A stretch of DNA of 64,000 nucleotides, from assembly GCA_001515945.1 (NCBI GenBank), contig LOER01000003.1, positions 84,346 through 148,345 of the forward strand, written 5' to 3'. The translations under genes were made by a program, and so were the position numbers. Below are positions 19,308-30,913 of the stretch, in pieces; position 1 is the stretch's first letter, and each line of letters opens with the position of its first letter. The DNA comes from Desulfitibacter sp. BRH_c19. Lineage in GTDB: Bacteria; Bacillota; DSM-16504; Desulfitibacterales; Desulfitibacteraceae. Under the pieces are notes generated by a model. That model was not told the origin of the DNA. It worked only from the letters and a program-made list of their open reading frames with translations, and made no database searches.

Positions 19308-20240
19308 ATGAAAGTTGACAGGCTTATTAGCATTATTATGATACTCCTTGATAAAGAGCGTATAGGTGCACAGGAATTAGCAGATATGTTTGAAGTTTCA
19401 CCTCGCACAATCTACCGTGACATAGACACTATCAACATGGCGGGTATTCCTGTTCGCTCAATATCGGGAGTGGGTGGCGGCTTTGAAATTATGCCGAAAT
19501 ACAAAATTGATAATAAGTTTTTTTCAACTGCCGACCTTTCCGCTATATTGATGGGGCTTTCCGGTCTTTCAAACATGATACGAGGTGATGAACTGGCAAA
19601 TGCTCTTGCGAAAATCAAGAGCTTTATCCCTGCCGACAGAGCGAAAGACATTGAAATAAAAGTAAATCAAATATATATTGATTTAAGTCCGTGGATGGGC
19701 AACAGAAACATACAGCTGTACTTAGAAATTGTCAAAACAGCTTTGCAGGAAAGCAGGCTGCTTTCGTTTGAATATGCAGACCGCTACGGAAATAAAACCA
19801 CACGAATAGCCGAACCGTATCAGCTTGTATTGAAAAATAGTCATTGGTATTTGCAAGGGTATTGCCATAAAAGAAGTGATTATCGCTTGTTCAAACTATC
19901 CCGCATATCAAACCTACAAATGCAAGAGGAAACTTTTACACCACGAGATTATCAAAAGCCGATTTTAGACTTTACGGAAATTCTGGAAACAATGCAAACA
20001 AAAATCAAAATTCGTATTCATAAATCCGTGATGGACAGGGTACTTGATTTTTGCTCTTGTGAGGACTTTTCTCCAGATGGCAATGAGCATTACATTGTTA
20101 GTTTTCCTTTCATAGAGAACGATTACTACTACAATATTCTTTTAAGTTTTGGAGATAAATGCGAGTGTTTAGAGCCGTTATATATCCGCACAGAAATAAA
20201 GCGCAGAATACATGATATAGCTATCTTATACAAAAACTAA
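19308..20240 (+). CDS. YafY-type transcriptional regulator (HTH_11 plus WYL domain)
   Basis: A 310-residue regulator. Residues 1-60 form the DeoR/HTH_11 helix-turn-helix (LISIIMILLDKERIGAQELA, then EVSPRTIYRDIDTINMAGIP). About 140-215 is the WYL ligand-binding domain with LLSFEYADRYGNKTTRIAEP and HWYLQGYCHKRSDYRLFKLSRI, and the C-terminal WCX extension follows. WYL proteins sense nucleic-acid or small-molecule ligands. It is divergent from the cysteine hydrolase and DJ-1/PfpI genes with a shared 117-base promoter region, so it likely regulates them and itself. Base composition is somewhat richer in G+C than the core genes, in line with acquisition. Confidence 0.9.
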   Translation: MKVDRLISIIMILLDKERIGAQELADMFEVSPRTIYRDIDTINMAGIPVRSISGVGGGFEIMPKYKIDNKFFSTADLSAILMGLSGLSNMIRGDELANALAKIKSFIPADRAKDIEIKVNQIYIDLSPWMGNRNIQLYLEIVKTALQESRLLSFEYADRYGNKTTRIAEPYQLVLKNSHWYLQGYCHKRSDYRLFKLSRISNLQMQEETFTPRDYQKPILDFTEILETMQTKIKIRIHKSVMDRVLDFCSCEDFSPDGNEHYIVSFPFIENDYYYNILLSFGDKCECLEPLYIRTEIKRRIHDIAILYKN

Positions 20241-20382
20241 AACATGGATATTTTCATAGCAAAATAGAAAGGTGGCTATTCTGAGTTGATTTTAGCATCG
20301 CTACTGCGTAGGAAATATAAATAATCTCTCTACAACTTCCAATTTGCCTTGGGTTAGAATCATATTATAAAGAAGGTGGAAT

Positions 20383-21303
20383 ATGTCTGGAAACTCTAAA
20401 ATACATTTCATACCTGCTATGCCTAAAAGGGAGAAAAGAGTTGCTATTTATGCTAGGGTAAGTACAAACGATGCGGAGCAATTAAAAAGTCTTGCTGTAC
20501 AAGTATCTGCATTTACACGATTGGTAGCCTCCACTCCACAATGGCTACTGGTTGATGTTTACATGGATACAGCGTCTGGTAAATCTGGCACGGCAAGAAA
20601 AGAATTTGCCCGTATGCTTGAAGACTGTAAGGCACATAAAATAGAAATTATTCTTACGAAAAATATCAGTCGCTTTGGGCGAGATACCGTTGAGATGTTG
20701 GAGGCTTTAAATCAGTTAAAGGTTCTCGGTGTTCGTGTAATATTTGAACAAGAAGATTTGGATACTGCGAATACAGATAGTGACTTGATGATTTCTATTA
20801 TAGAAGCAATTGCTCAATCAGAAAACGAATCAAGAAGTGAAAATATAAAATGGGGAATAAAACAACGAGCTGCCAATGGCAGTTCTAAACTTTACGATAG
20901 AAAGTGTTATGGCTATACACATGATTCTGATGGAAGCCTTATCACAGATGATATCGAGGCTAAAAATGTAAAAATGATTTTTAATCTTTATCTTCACGGC
21001 AAGAGCGTTCTTGGAATTCTTAAAGAGTTAGAACAGCGAGGGATCAAATCCCCTACCGGAAAAGACAAATGGTGTAAGCGTACCATTGATGTGATGCTGA
21101 GTAACGAGAAATATACTGGTACAGTTCGGCTTTTGGATTCCGATAAACATGAAGTTCAGTATATATCTGAGAATAATAATCCGGCAATTATATCAAAAGA
21201 AACGTTCCAAGCAGTGCAGATTGAAAAGGTTCACCGGAGTAATGTGACGCAAGTCGATAATGAAAACCAAAGGAAAAGCAAGAAATATAGTTCCAAAAAG
21301 TAA
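20383..21303 (+). CDS. Serine recombinase (resolvase plus recombinase domain)
   Basis: A 306-residue site-specific recombinase. Residues about 19-160 form the resolvase catalytic domain with the nucleophile serine in YARVSTND and arginines in ISRFGRDTVEML. About 180-290 is the recombinase DNA-binding domain (KCYGYTHDSDG..., then GKDKWCKRTIDVMLSNEKYTGTV). It ends in a lysine-rich tail (RKSKKYSSKK) and lacks the zinc ribbon and coiled coil found in 450-550 residue integrases, so it is either a naturally short class or a C-terminal loss. It ends 112 bases before an rlmD-like attachment half-site at 21415, the place expected for the integrase of an element inserted at rlmD. Confidence 0.85.
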   Translation: MSGNSKIHFIPAMPKREKRVAIYARVSTNDAEQLKSLAVQVSAFTRLVASTPQWLLVDVYMDTASGKSGTARKEFARMLEDCKAHKIEIILTKNISRFGRDTVEMLEALNQLKVLGVRVIFEQEDLDTANTDSDLMISIIEAIAQSENESRSENIKWGIKQRAANGSSKLYDRKCYGYTHDSDGSLITDDIEAKNVKMIFNLYLHGKSVLGILKELEQRGIKSPTGKDKWCKRTIDVMLSNEKYTGTVRLLDSDKHEVQYISENNNPAIISKETFQAVQIEKVHRSNVTQVDNENQRKSKKYSSKK

Positions 21304-21414
21304 AATAGCCTAATCGGGATTGATTAACTCGACATGACAGAAATACTATTAAAACCGCTTAAGTACAGGGTTTTTACTGAAAAAAGTACAATGTGAAAAA
21401 TAGCCTAAAAATTA

Positions 21415-21450
21415 CATGTTGAGACGGTCTGTTTACTGACAAGAAAGTAA
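21415..21450 (+). repeat. Orphan rlmD 3'-end remnant (attachment half-site)
   Basis: In frame this encodes HVETVCLLTRK and a stop, the usual C-terminus of RlmD-family proteins, with the same CATGTKGAGACGGT core as intact rlmD at 17340-17353. There is no rlmD sequence upstream of it, so it is a half-site left by integration. It differs from the local rlmD end (HVETVALMSKVEK), suggesting it came in from another genome. Confidence 0.65.
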
Positions 21451-21526
21451 AGTATGCGAAGGATTGAAAACACTACGTTTTAAGAGTTCGAAAATATAAA
21501 ATTAATTCTGTCCACTCGACTTTAGC

Positions 21527-21566
21527 CCTCGATAGACGTTCATGGGAACATATCGAGGCTTTTTTT
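21527..21566 (+). terminator. Rho-independent terminator
   Basis: CCTCGATA (21527-21534) pairs with TATCGAGG (21551-21558) and is followed by CTTTTTTT. It stands about 220 bases after the recombinase and closes that transcript. The rest of the gap 21304-21729 holds the rlmD remnant and nothing else I can identify. Confidence 0.75.
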
Positions 21567-21729
21567 ATGGTGAAATTACAATTATAATTTGGCAGGGTAG
21601 AGTTGACAGACTAGATAATACCCATTTTTACATAGGTTAGGAGACAGGTTGGATAGAATACTCTAAGTTTGATCTAAATCCTTACCCTTCCAAACCTTGC
21701 GAAATATCAAAGAGAATTCCAATTAATAC

Positions 21730-21782
21730 TTGACAAATAATACCTTACACTATATTATATAACTAAAGTTATATAATATAGT
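21730..21782 (+). promoter_or_regulatory. Promoter with 34-base palindromic operator of the TetR-oxidoreductase operon
   Basis: TTGACA lies at 21730-21735. A perfect inverted repeat with 16-base arms (ACTATATTATATAACT / AGTTATATAATATAGT) and a two-base centre spans 21749-21782 and covers the expected -10 region at about 21753-21758. This is the textbook layout for an autorepressed TetR gene that starts 16 bases later. Confidence 0.8.
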
Positions 21783-21798
21783 TTAAGGGGAGATTAAC

Positions 21799-22374
21799 AT
21801 GCCGCCAAAAACAAAATTTGATAAAAACGCTATTGTAGATGCAGCTTTAGAGATCGCAAAAGAAGAAGGTTTTTCCGGAATCACTGCCCGCAGTGTGGCG
21901 AAACGGCTTAATAGTTCGGTTGCTCCTATCTATGTCAATTTTGCTACTGTTGATGATTTAGTAGAGGCTGTGGTTCATCAGGTTTTTGCCATATCGGAAG
22001 AATTACTTGCAAAACAAAAAGGGCAAAGTATGTTTGAAAACATGGGGAAAGCCAGCCTGGCATTTGCCCGGGAGTATCCGATCTTGTTTCGGGAATTTTC
22101 AATACAGCCTAATCCATATATGGCTTCGTATGAAACCATAGAAAATGCCATGGTTGAGGCCCTGTCTGAAGATGAGGCTATGCGGGGTTGGACTCTTGAG
22201 GAACGTAAACGACTGCTTCTGAAATTGCGAGTTTTTCAAATGGGACTGTCGGTCATGGTGGCCAACGGTCATGTGCCCTCATGGCTCGATAATCAAGAGC
22301 TTGACGAGTTGCTTATGGAAGTAGGAGATGACGTATTGCTAGCGCATCAAATAAAACGAAAGGAGAATTTGTAA
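21799..22374 (+). CDS. TetR/AcrR family repressor
   Basis: A 191-residue regulator. The N-terminal helix-turn-helix is clear (IVDAALEIAKEEGFSGITAR, then SVAKRLNSSVAPIYVNFATVDDLVEAV, residues about 10-56); the C-terminal ligand pocket is not assignable. It follows a perfect palindrome overlapping its own promoter, so it is likely autorepressed. Its stop overlaps the ATG of the FAD oxidoreductase (TAATG), making a coupled two-gene operon in which the enzyme would be induced by the regulator's ligand. Part of the accessory island. Confidence 0.9.
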   Translation: MPPKTKFDKNAIVDAALEIAKEEGFSGITARSVAKRLNSSVAPIYVNFATVDDLVEAVVHQVFAISEELLAKQKGQSMFENMGKASLAFAREYPILFREFSIQPNPYMASYETIENAMVEALSEDEAMRGWTLEERKRLLLKLRVFQMGLSVMVANGHVPSWLDNQELDELLMEVGDDVLLAHQIKRKENL

Positions 22375-23873
22375 TGAAAAAGATAGTTATTATTGGTGGA
22401 GGAGTCGCTGGATTAAGCGCAGGTATTTTTGCCCAAAAAAATGGTTTTGACAGCGTTATTCTGGAGAAACACCATACTTTAGGTGGAGAGTGTACCGGCT
22501 GGGATCGTCAGGGTTATCATATCGATGGCTGTATACATTGGCTAGTAGGCACAAAGGAAGGAACTCCTATCAAAAAGCTTTGGGAAACTGTAGGTGCTTT
22601 GGATGGAGTGGATATTTATGACCCCGAGAGCTTTATGGCTGTTGAACACGACGGCGTTACTGTACACTTCCATCGTGATATTGATAGAATCAAGTCGAGC
22701 TGGCTGGAGATATCACCGGAAGACAAAGACACCATAGAGGAGTTTTGCAAGGACATCAAGCAGTTGCAATCCTTTTCCCTTCCAGTTGAAAAGCCAATGG
22801 ATATGATGAATATAATTGAAAAGATAAAGTATATCCTTTCAATGAAGGATGTTGGCCCAATCATGCAAAAATATGATAAGATCAGTGTCCAGGAACTCTC
22901 CAAGAAGTTCAAGCACCCGGCGCTGAGAGAAGCCATATCTTCCTTTATGCCGGAAGGAGAATACAGTGCTTCCTCAGTTATTTTTCCTCTCGGGACCTTT
23001 ACCGGGGGGCAGTCTTCCATTCCTATTGGGGGTTCTAAGGCCTTAGCCATGCGCATGGTGGAAAGATATCTCTCCCTGGGTGGAACTGTCGAAGCCTCCA
23101 ATGAAGTGGTGGATTTAGATATTGAAGGGGATACAGTACGGCGTATGAAATGTAAGAACGGCAAATCCTTCGATGCCGATTACGTTATTGTGGCCTGCGA
23201 TGCCCAGGTGTTATATGAGCGGTTGCTAAAGGGACAATATCCTGATCCAGAGTTTCAGAAACGGTACAACAATCCCGAGGTTCATCCTTTGGCCTCAAAT
23301 ATCTATGTTGGAATTGGGTACGAGGGTACAATGGACGATATTCCCCGGACCCTTAAATTTCCTGTAGATTCACTGGATATCAACCAAAACCAGAAGCCAG
23401 TAGAGCATCTACAGATGACTCATTACGCTTACGAGCCAGGCTTTGCTCCAAAGGGACATACCGTGATAACCTTTGCCATTAATCAGTTCCAGGCGGAATT
23501 AGATGCGTGGGAAGTCTTGGCAAAAGACAGGGAAGCTTACACCTGGGAAAAAACCCGGATAGGTGAAGTAGTAATCCAGGCAATGGAAACTCGTTTTCCA
23601 CATATGACTGGGAAGCTCAAATTACTTGATGTGGCCACCCCGCAAACCTACGAACGGTATTGCAACGCTTACCGCGGTGCCTTCATGGGCTTTTGGCCTA
23701 CCATTCCCGGGAAGTCATTGGCTCACACCGGCTACATAAAGGGTCTAAGTAACATAGTCTTAAGTGGGCAGTGGTTGCAGCCACCAGGAGGGCTTCCCAT
23801 AGCGTTGATTACTGGAAAAGACACAATTATGCGACTTTGTAAGAAAGTAAAACAGCCTTTTATTTGTGCTTAA
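22374..23873 (+). CDS. FAD-dependent oxidoreductase of the phytoene desaturase/CrtI type
   Basis: A 499-residue flavoprotein. It begins with the dinucleotide-binding fold KKIVIIGGGVAGLSAGIFAQ and a conserved ILEKHHTLGGECTGW stretch. The C-terminus carries NIVLSGQWLQPPGGLPIALITGK, the FAD-closing motif of the amine oxidase/phytoene desaturase superfamily. No signal peptide is seen. Related clostridial proteins are annotated only as NAD(P)/FAD-dependent oxidoreductases, so the substrate is open; there are no other carotenoid genes nearby. It is translationally coupled to the preceding TetR gene. The gene is visibly richer in G+C than flanking core genes, a sign of horizontal origin. Confidence 0.88.
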   Translation: MKKIVIIGGGVAGLSAGIFAQKNGFDSVILEKHHTLGGECTGWDRQGYHIDGCIHWLVGTKEGTPIKKLWETVGALDGVDIYDPESFMAVEHDGVTVHFHRDIDRIKSSWLEISPEDKDTIEEFCKDIKQLQSFSLPVEKPMDMMNIIEKIKYILSMKDVGPIMQKYDKISVQELSKKFKHPALREAISSFMPEGEYSASSVIFPLGTFTGGQSSIPIGGSKALAMRMVERYLSLGGTVEASNEVVDLDIEGDTVRRMKCKNGKSFDADYVIVACDAQVLYERLLKGQYPDPEFQKRYNNPEVHPLASNIYVGIGYEGTMDDIPRTLKFPVDSLDINQNQKPVEHLQMTHYAYEPGFAPKGHTVITFAINQFQAELDAWEVLAKDREAYTWEKTRIGEVVIQAMETRFPHMTGKLKLLDVATPQTYERYCNAYRGAFMGFWPTIPGKSLAHTGYIKGLSNIVLSGQWLQPPGGLPIALITGKDTIMRLCKKVKQPFICA

Positions 23874-23918
23874 ATATACTTATCTTAAAATGATATAGAA
23901 ACCAAGGAGTGATTATTG

Positions 23919-24638
23919 ATGAGAAACTTACTATTAACGTTAGTGTTGTGCGTGGTGTTAGTCCTGGTTGGGGCGGTAAACGTCGCTGCGCAAAATCAAG
24001 TTACGCAGGGAGATAACACACAGACGAATGACCTAGAGAATTCCTCAGAGGCAATTATCGAAGATTTTTTCTCTAACATTACCCAATCTGTCGATGGTGC
24101 TATTCATGAGATTACGTCTATTTCAGGTAATGAGCTGTTTTTTTACCTGGGACGCCCCTTCATACCATTTATTAACTGGTACTGGTTCCTGGCAGCAAAT
24201 TTTTTCTTTATGGTGATTTTTTTAGCCCTGGCCGTCCTAAATATTACTTTTTTCCCACGTAACGTCAAATTAGTGGGGCAGGCTATAACGACGGATCTTG
24301 GCCTGGTGTTAGGAAGGGGGCTTTTAGCTGCTATTCTGATGGGTCCCGCAATGCTACTTCTCGCAATTACAATTATAGGTATTCCTGCGGTAATGCTGCT
24401 CTTTGGGGCTGCTAGCATCATGGGTTATACTGCCATCGCTTGGATTATAGGTGAAAAGATGCTGAGAGGTAGCAACTCTATCGTCGCTACAGCAGTGGGA
24501 GTGCTACTTGTGGGAGTATTGACCATCGTTCCAGTACTAGGTTGGCTCCTTGCCTTGGTTCTTCTTATTGTTGCTCTGGGAGCAGTTGTGACCACCCGCT
24601 TTGGAACGGTTTCACCTAAGGGCAAAAAATGTGGTTGA
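23919..24638 (+). CDS. Secreted/membrane protein with signal peptide and C-terminal helical bundle
   Basis: About 239 residues. Residues 1-25 form a signal peptide (MRNLLLTLVLCVVLVLVGAV, then NVAAQ). A polar acidic stretch to about residue 70 follows, then four or so hydrophobic helices (about 88-115, 133-160, 160-180, 195-225) with glycine-rich loops. That membrane part resembles the tail found after bactofilin-like polymer-forming domains in some Firmicutes, but the polymer domain is absent. AAGGAG is nine bases before the ATG at 23919, which I prefer to the TTG at 23916. It trails the FAD oxidoreductase by 45 bases and may share its transcript. Function unknown. Confidence 0.75.
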   Translation: MRNLLLTLVLCVVLVLVGAVNVAAQNQVTQGDNTQTNDLENSSEAIIEDFFSNITQSVDGAIHEITSISGNELFFYLGRPFIPFINWYWFLAANFFFMVIFLALAVLNITFFPRNVKLVGQAITTDLGLVLGRGLLAAILMGPAMLLLAITIIGIPAVMLLFGAASIMGYTAIAWIIGEKMLRGSNSIVATAVGVLLVGVLTIVPVLGWLLALVLLIVALGAVVTTRFGTVSPKGKKCG

Positions 24639-24709
24639 GAATCTCAGTTAAGCAGATTTTGACATAATGCATCTACGGGTAATATGCCTGCCCACCCACA
24701 GCAGCCAAA

Positions 24710-25058
24710 TTATATGGCTAGTGTGGGAAAATTGTTTACTTCAACAATTATCGGCATGGTATCTTTTGTCACTATTTGATATGTCACCAAAGCTTTCATG
24801 AATTTTAACAAGTCTTGGGTAGTAGCCACTACTCCACCACCGGAATAGTCAAGGCCGGCATACCCTTTAATATCATTTAATCTGGTTTCTTTAATAAAAA
24901 AATCAGCAGTAGGAAACTGGGGTTTTTCCGTTGGCTCGGAATAGTGATACATATATGAGTGCCTCATATCAAGAGATTCAAAAATGTATTTTGTTAATGC
25001 AGCATGAAATGGTTCACCGGTAATGCTTTCGATTATCAAACCCAACATCCCCGGGTTG
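24710..25058 (-). pseudogene. Serine hydrolase (class C beta-lactamase family) fragment
   Basis: Reading leftwards from about 25058 it encodes NPGMLGLIIESITGEPFHAA..., then IFESLDMRHSYMYH, and GYAGLDYSGGGVVATTQDLLKFMKAL, the middle-to-late part of a beta-lactamase-like serine hydrolase with its usual YSGGG-like motif. The N-terminal part with the catalytic SxxK is missing. The right edge is cut abruptly at about 25057, where a different gene remnant in the opposite orientation begins. The left end also fades into unrelated residues after about 24750. It cannot be functional. Confidence 0.75.
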
Positions 25059-25951
25059 GAAAAAGGTGCAGTTATTAAGCGGATAGATGGTATGGATATT
25101 GAATTATATATAAAAGAGATGCCTCCTTGGCTGCGATCAGGGTCAACAGCTAGACAACAACGGTATAGAGCATTTACTCATCTTTTAACTGTCACTTTAG
25201 AGGAAGAGAAAGTAGTTACCTTAAAGGCATTAGATGGAGAAATATATGAAATTGTTCTAAATGAAGAGCTTATTCATATTATTAATCCCGAAACAGCAAA
25301 AAGGGATGCAGTATCTCAATACACTCATAATATTAAAGGAGAAAGGCTTTCTTCAGGTATTGGCTTAATTGAAATCCCTACATTTCAAGGGGATAGAAGT
25401 AAGATGATCAAGGAGCTTGATGATGCATTAGGTAACCTTTTGGATGCTCCCGGAATTATAATAGATCTCAGGGGTAACGGTGGTGGTAGTACTTTTATAG
25501 CTCACCCAATAGCCGGGCGTTTTTTTGCGGAACCTTTTATTTATGGTGTAGAGTATTATAAAAATCGGTTGCCATTAAGAGGATGGGCAAAGGAGTATGA
25601 ATTTGGAGTAAGGCCCCGGGGAGATACTTATGAAGGAGCCATAGCTGTTTTAGTAGACACAAGTAACATGAGTACGGCAGAAAACTTCATTGCTGCCATG
25701 AAAGATTCTGGGCGAGCTACAATTATAGGACGCCCTACCGCTGGCTCTAGTGGTAACCCTGTAACCTAGGTGGTCAAGCACGGTTTTCCACCGGAGATCT
25801 TCACAGGATAGATGGCCCTAGAATAGAGGGCGTAGGCTTTAAACCCTATATTTTGGTGGATTGGCAGATTGAAGATATTATTAAAGAAAGAGATCCTGAT
25901 GTCAAGACAGCTGAGGACCACTTGTTGCAAAAGCTTTTTTCTACATTTTGA
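25057..25951 (+). pseudogene. S41 family (tail-specific) peptidase remnant, truncated and frameshifted
   Basis: A PDZ-like opening (LEKGAVIKRIDGMD) leads into the S41 protease core with IIIDLRGNGGGSTF and the catalytic-serine region VLVDTSNMSTAENFIAAM. The frame stops at TAG 25767-25769 after TAGSSGNPVT. The rest of the protein continues in another frame from 25769 (GGQARFSTGDLHRIDGPRIE, then GVGFKP..., DWQIEDIIKERDPDV...) to TGA at 25949-25951. The N-terminal third is absent and the left junction fuses to the inverted serine hydrolase fragment. This is a degraded gene, probably once secreted. Confidence 0.8.
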
Positions 25952-26165
25952 AAAGGATCAGAAGATATAACAAGCTTAAATAATATCTACTGTGTAATAA
26001 AAGACGGCGGTATTATTGTGCTCCGCCATCTTCATGGTAGCTTGGATTCAGTAAAATCTCTGTCAGTAGGTCTGGTTTAGTGTAATATACAAGAACATAA
26101 AGCAGATGTTTATATGTTAAAAAAGACACTTTTCCGGAAACTTTAATGGTATTGGAGGTATAAAA

Positions 26166-26573
26166 ATGTTGAATAAAATTGAGGATGTTGAACTGAATAA
26201 TTTTATAAAAGAATATGATAAGTGCTTTCTAGAAAGAAATATAGAAAAATTGAAATTATTTTATCCTGACGATAGTAGTGAATTAGTATATTTTGATAAT
26301 CATAAAAATAATGATACATATTCGGTAGATGAGCATTTAAAATTATTAAATGATTTTTTTCAAAAAGGAAAAGAAACAGAATCAGGAGCAGTTGAAGAGC
26401 TGACAATGGAAAATGTTCATTATTTTAAGACAGAAAGTGCTGCTTGTATGTGTTTTTACGCTAGGTATAAGAGTTTTCCAAAACCAGCAGTAAGAACAAC
26501 AATGTATTTAGAGAAAAATGGATGGAAATGGAAGATAAAGCATGTACATTGTTCATTTGAACCAGAAAAGTAG
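26166..26573 (+). CDS. SnoaL-like/NTF2-fold small protein
   Basis: A 135-residue protein of the NTF2-like fold. The opening helix with FIKEYDKCFLERNIEKLKLFY and the closing beta strands with GWKWKIKHVHCSF fit DUF4440/SnoaL-like proteins, in which a cone-shaped pocket binds small molecules or acts as an enzyme site. GGAGG precedes the ATG. It lies alone between the peptidase remnant and the rlmD-like remnants, still inside the accessory island. No promoter or terminator is convincing. Function cannot be stated beyond the fold. Confidence 0.7.
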   Translation: MLNKIEDVELNNFIKEYDKCFLERNIEKLKLFYPDDSSELVYFDNHKNNDTYSVDEHLKLLNDFFQKGKETESGAVEELTMENVHYFKTESAACMCFYARYKSFPKPAVRTTMYLEKNGWKWKIKHVHCSFEPEK

Positions 26574-26694
26574 GTGAGCAAAATTAGGGCTTTGTTTGAC
26601 TTACCGATATTGCAATATTACATTAATTGAGACTATGCCTGATTAGCTAGATACAGGATAGTTAAGTGTTGGATAGGCTACACTTAAATTGATT

Positions 26695-26844
26695 GACATG
26701 TTCCCTCATACGACGGTTTCTCTAAAAACAGCAAAAAACCGGTTGATATGTTTCCTCATACGCCGGGTATAAAAATCACCCTCTGACATCAATGCCATCA
26801 ACTCGAGCCACGTTGAGACGGTCGTACTGCTGGAGAGAAAATAG
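26695..26844 (+). repeat. Cluster of rlmD 3'-end remnants (right edge of island)
   Basis: Three pieces lie within 150 bases. DMFPHT is coded at 26695-26712, VDMFPHT at 26742-26762, and SHVETVVLLERK plus stop at 26806-26844. Left halves and right halves of the rlmD end are thus interleaved without any intact gene. This is what tandem insertion and excision at one attachment site would leave, and it marks the far boundary of the island that starts at rlmD. Confidence 0.65.
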
Positions 26845-26952
26845 CTTGAGAAATCAAGGGTTTCAGGGGATTATCATAAAGACAGTTTCATTTGCTTATA
26901 AAAGGATGTACATTGGCATTGGGTTATCGTTTAAGGTTTACTTCTTTAAAAA

Positions 26953-26981
26953 TTGAATTATCTCCACTTTAATTATAAAAT
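26953..26981 (+). promoter_or_regulatory. Putative promoter of the leader ORF and rifamycin phosphotransferase gene
   Basis: TTGAAT (26953-26958) and TAAAAT (26976-26981) are 17 bases apart. Transcription would start near 26988 and give a leader of about 85 bases before the small ORF at 27072. Confidence 0.45.
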
Positions 26982-27071
26982 ATAAAAAATTGTAAAAATA
27001 GACTATTTGTTCCCAGTTGCTACTGCTAAAATGCAATAGCACGTTATGCGATTTGTTGGAGGGGCATTATT

Positions 27072-29814
<2,743 letters not shown>

Positions 29815-30469
29815 TGGGGAAGATGTTGTCTTCCTCCTGAGGAGTAAAATAAAAGATGAAAGCTAGGAAGGCGGCCCAATCAGGGTCGCTTTCTCAGAAG
29901 GAAAAAAGTAATTACATGAGCAAATTCATTATGTTGTCAATAGCTAAAGATTAGTCCCCCAGAATTTCACATAACTTTGTTGAAAATTCAAGCAGCAATA
30001 CGTTTAGATTTGTTCAATCGGTCTACGGCCAATTTACAAAGAGTACACTTAGGGTATGCGATACCATTTTGGCGGAAACTAATTTATAGCTTCTGAAGTA
30101 TTTATTTTACTAAGTCGTATTGATAGAGAGGAAATAGGTTGATATAAGGGCATTGAAGAATTTTAAGTTAATATTGAATAGTATTTTCATGTTCTCTCTA
30201 ACTTATGGTTTGGGGGAATTGTTCTTTTATGGGGTCGTACTTTTACGCATAAAACAAATAAGCGAAAAGAATAAGCTTTTTGTGTACTGTTTATAGTAAT
30301 AAAGGAAAACGACCCCCTTATAAGAAAAAATTTGTTAGGCTCACTACTTTATTCTGTTAAGTTGTTGTATACTAATGGTATTTATAAAAATGATTTCTCG
30401 TTTTGTTAAGTATGTTTTGTCTTAACATAAGAGTTTTTTTATACTTTATATTTAATTGGAGTGATTATG
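29815..30469. other. Gene-free stretch after rph
   Basis: About 650 bases without a convincing gene. A hairpin at about 29869-29895 (GAAGGCGGCCC / GGGTCGCTTTC, two G-U pairs) may help end the rph transcript but has no U tract. GGGGTCGT (30231-30238) and ACGACCCC (30309-30316) form an inverted pair 70 bases apart. I see no RNA gene or promoter consensus I would defend. Confidence 0.4.
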
Positions 30470-30862
30470 ATGAATTGGTTAAGGAAGTTTATGGTTGGGA
30501 GATATGGAGGGGATCAGCTCTCTATTTTTTTATTTGTGTTATCAATAGTTTTAACATTGATAGGTCAACTTGCTGAAATACCAATATTAATGACAATAAG
30601 TTATATTCCTTTATTTGTGGCTATCTACAGAATCCTTTCAAACGACGTGCAAAAGCGCAGAATGGAGAATTATAAGTTTGCCATGCTTGTAAGTCCTATT
30701 TACTCTAAGTTAAAAAAAGCCCAAAATCGTATTAAAGGCTCAAAGACACATAAATATTTTAAGTGTGCCAAGTGTAAGACGATTCTGCGGGTTCCAAAAG
30801 GCAAAGGAAAAATCTTGGTTACATGCCCCAAATGTAAAACAAAGTTTACTACAAAGAAATAA
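30470..30862 (+). CDS. Small membrane protein with C-terminal zinc ribbon
   Basis: About 130 residues. Starting MNWLRKFMVGRYGGDQLSIF, it has two hydrophobic helices (about 16-36 and 40-57), a basic linker, and a C-terminal zinc ribbon with two CxxC pairs (FKCAKCKTILRVP and VTCPKCKTKF). The GGAGTG site at 30458-30463 suits the ATG at 30470 better than the GTG at 30461 or the ATG at 30467. This architecture is widespread in Clostridia without an assigned role. A J-domain membrane protein gene follows 51 bases later, so the two may act together in membrane protein quality control; that is inference. Confidence 0.8.
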   Translation: MNWLRKFMVGRYGGDQLSIFLFVLSIVLTLIGQLAEIPILMTISYIPLFVAIYRILSNDVQKRRMENYKFAMLVSPIYSKLKKAQNRIKGSKTHKYFKCAKCKTILRVPKGKGKILVTCPKCKTKFTTKK

Positions 30863-30913
30863 GAAAAATAGTGTTTAGCAAAACTTAATGCAATAGGGAG
30901 AGGTTAGCTGTAG

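Noticed and set aside
22616..23164. 182-codon minus-strand frame inside the FAD oxidoreductase gene
   Set aside because: Antisense shadow of a clear flavoprotein gene with intact FAD motifs; no ribosome binding site.
26001..26032. Hairpin AAGACGGCGG / CCGCCATCTT as a terminator
   Set aside because: No T run on the plus strand, and on the minus strand, where TTTTATT follows, there is no upstream gene to terminate.
29960..30080. Transposase zinc-ribbon remnant on the minus strand (frame with CTLC motif)
   Set aside because: Only about 28 codons between stops; too short to support any family.
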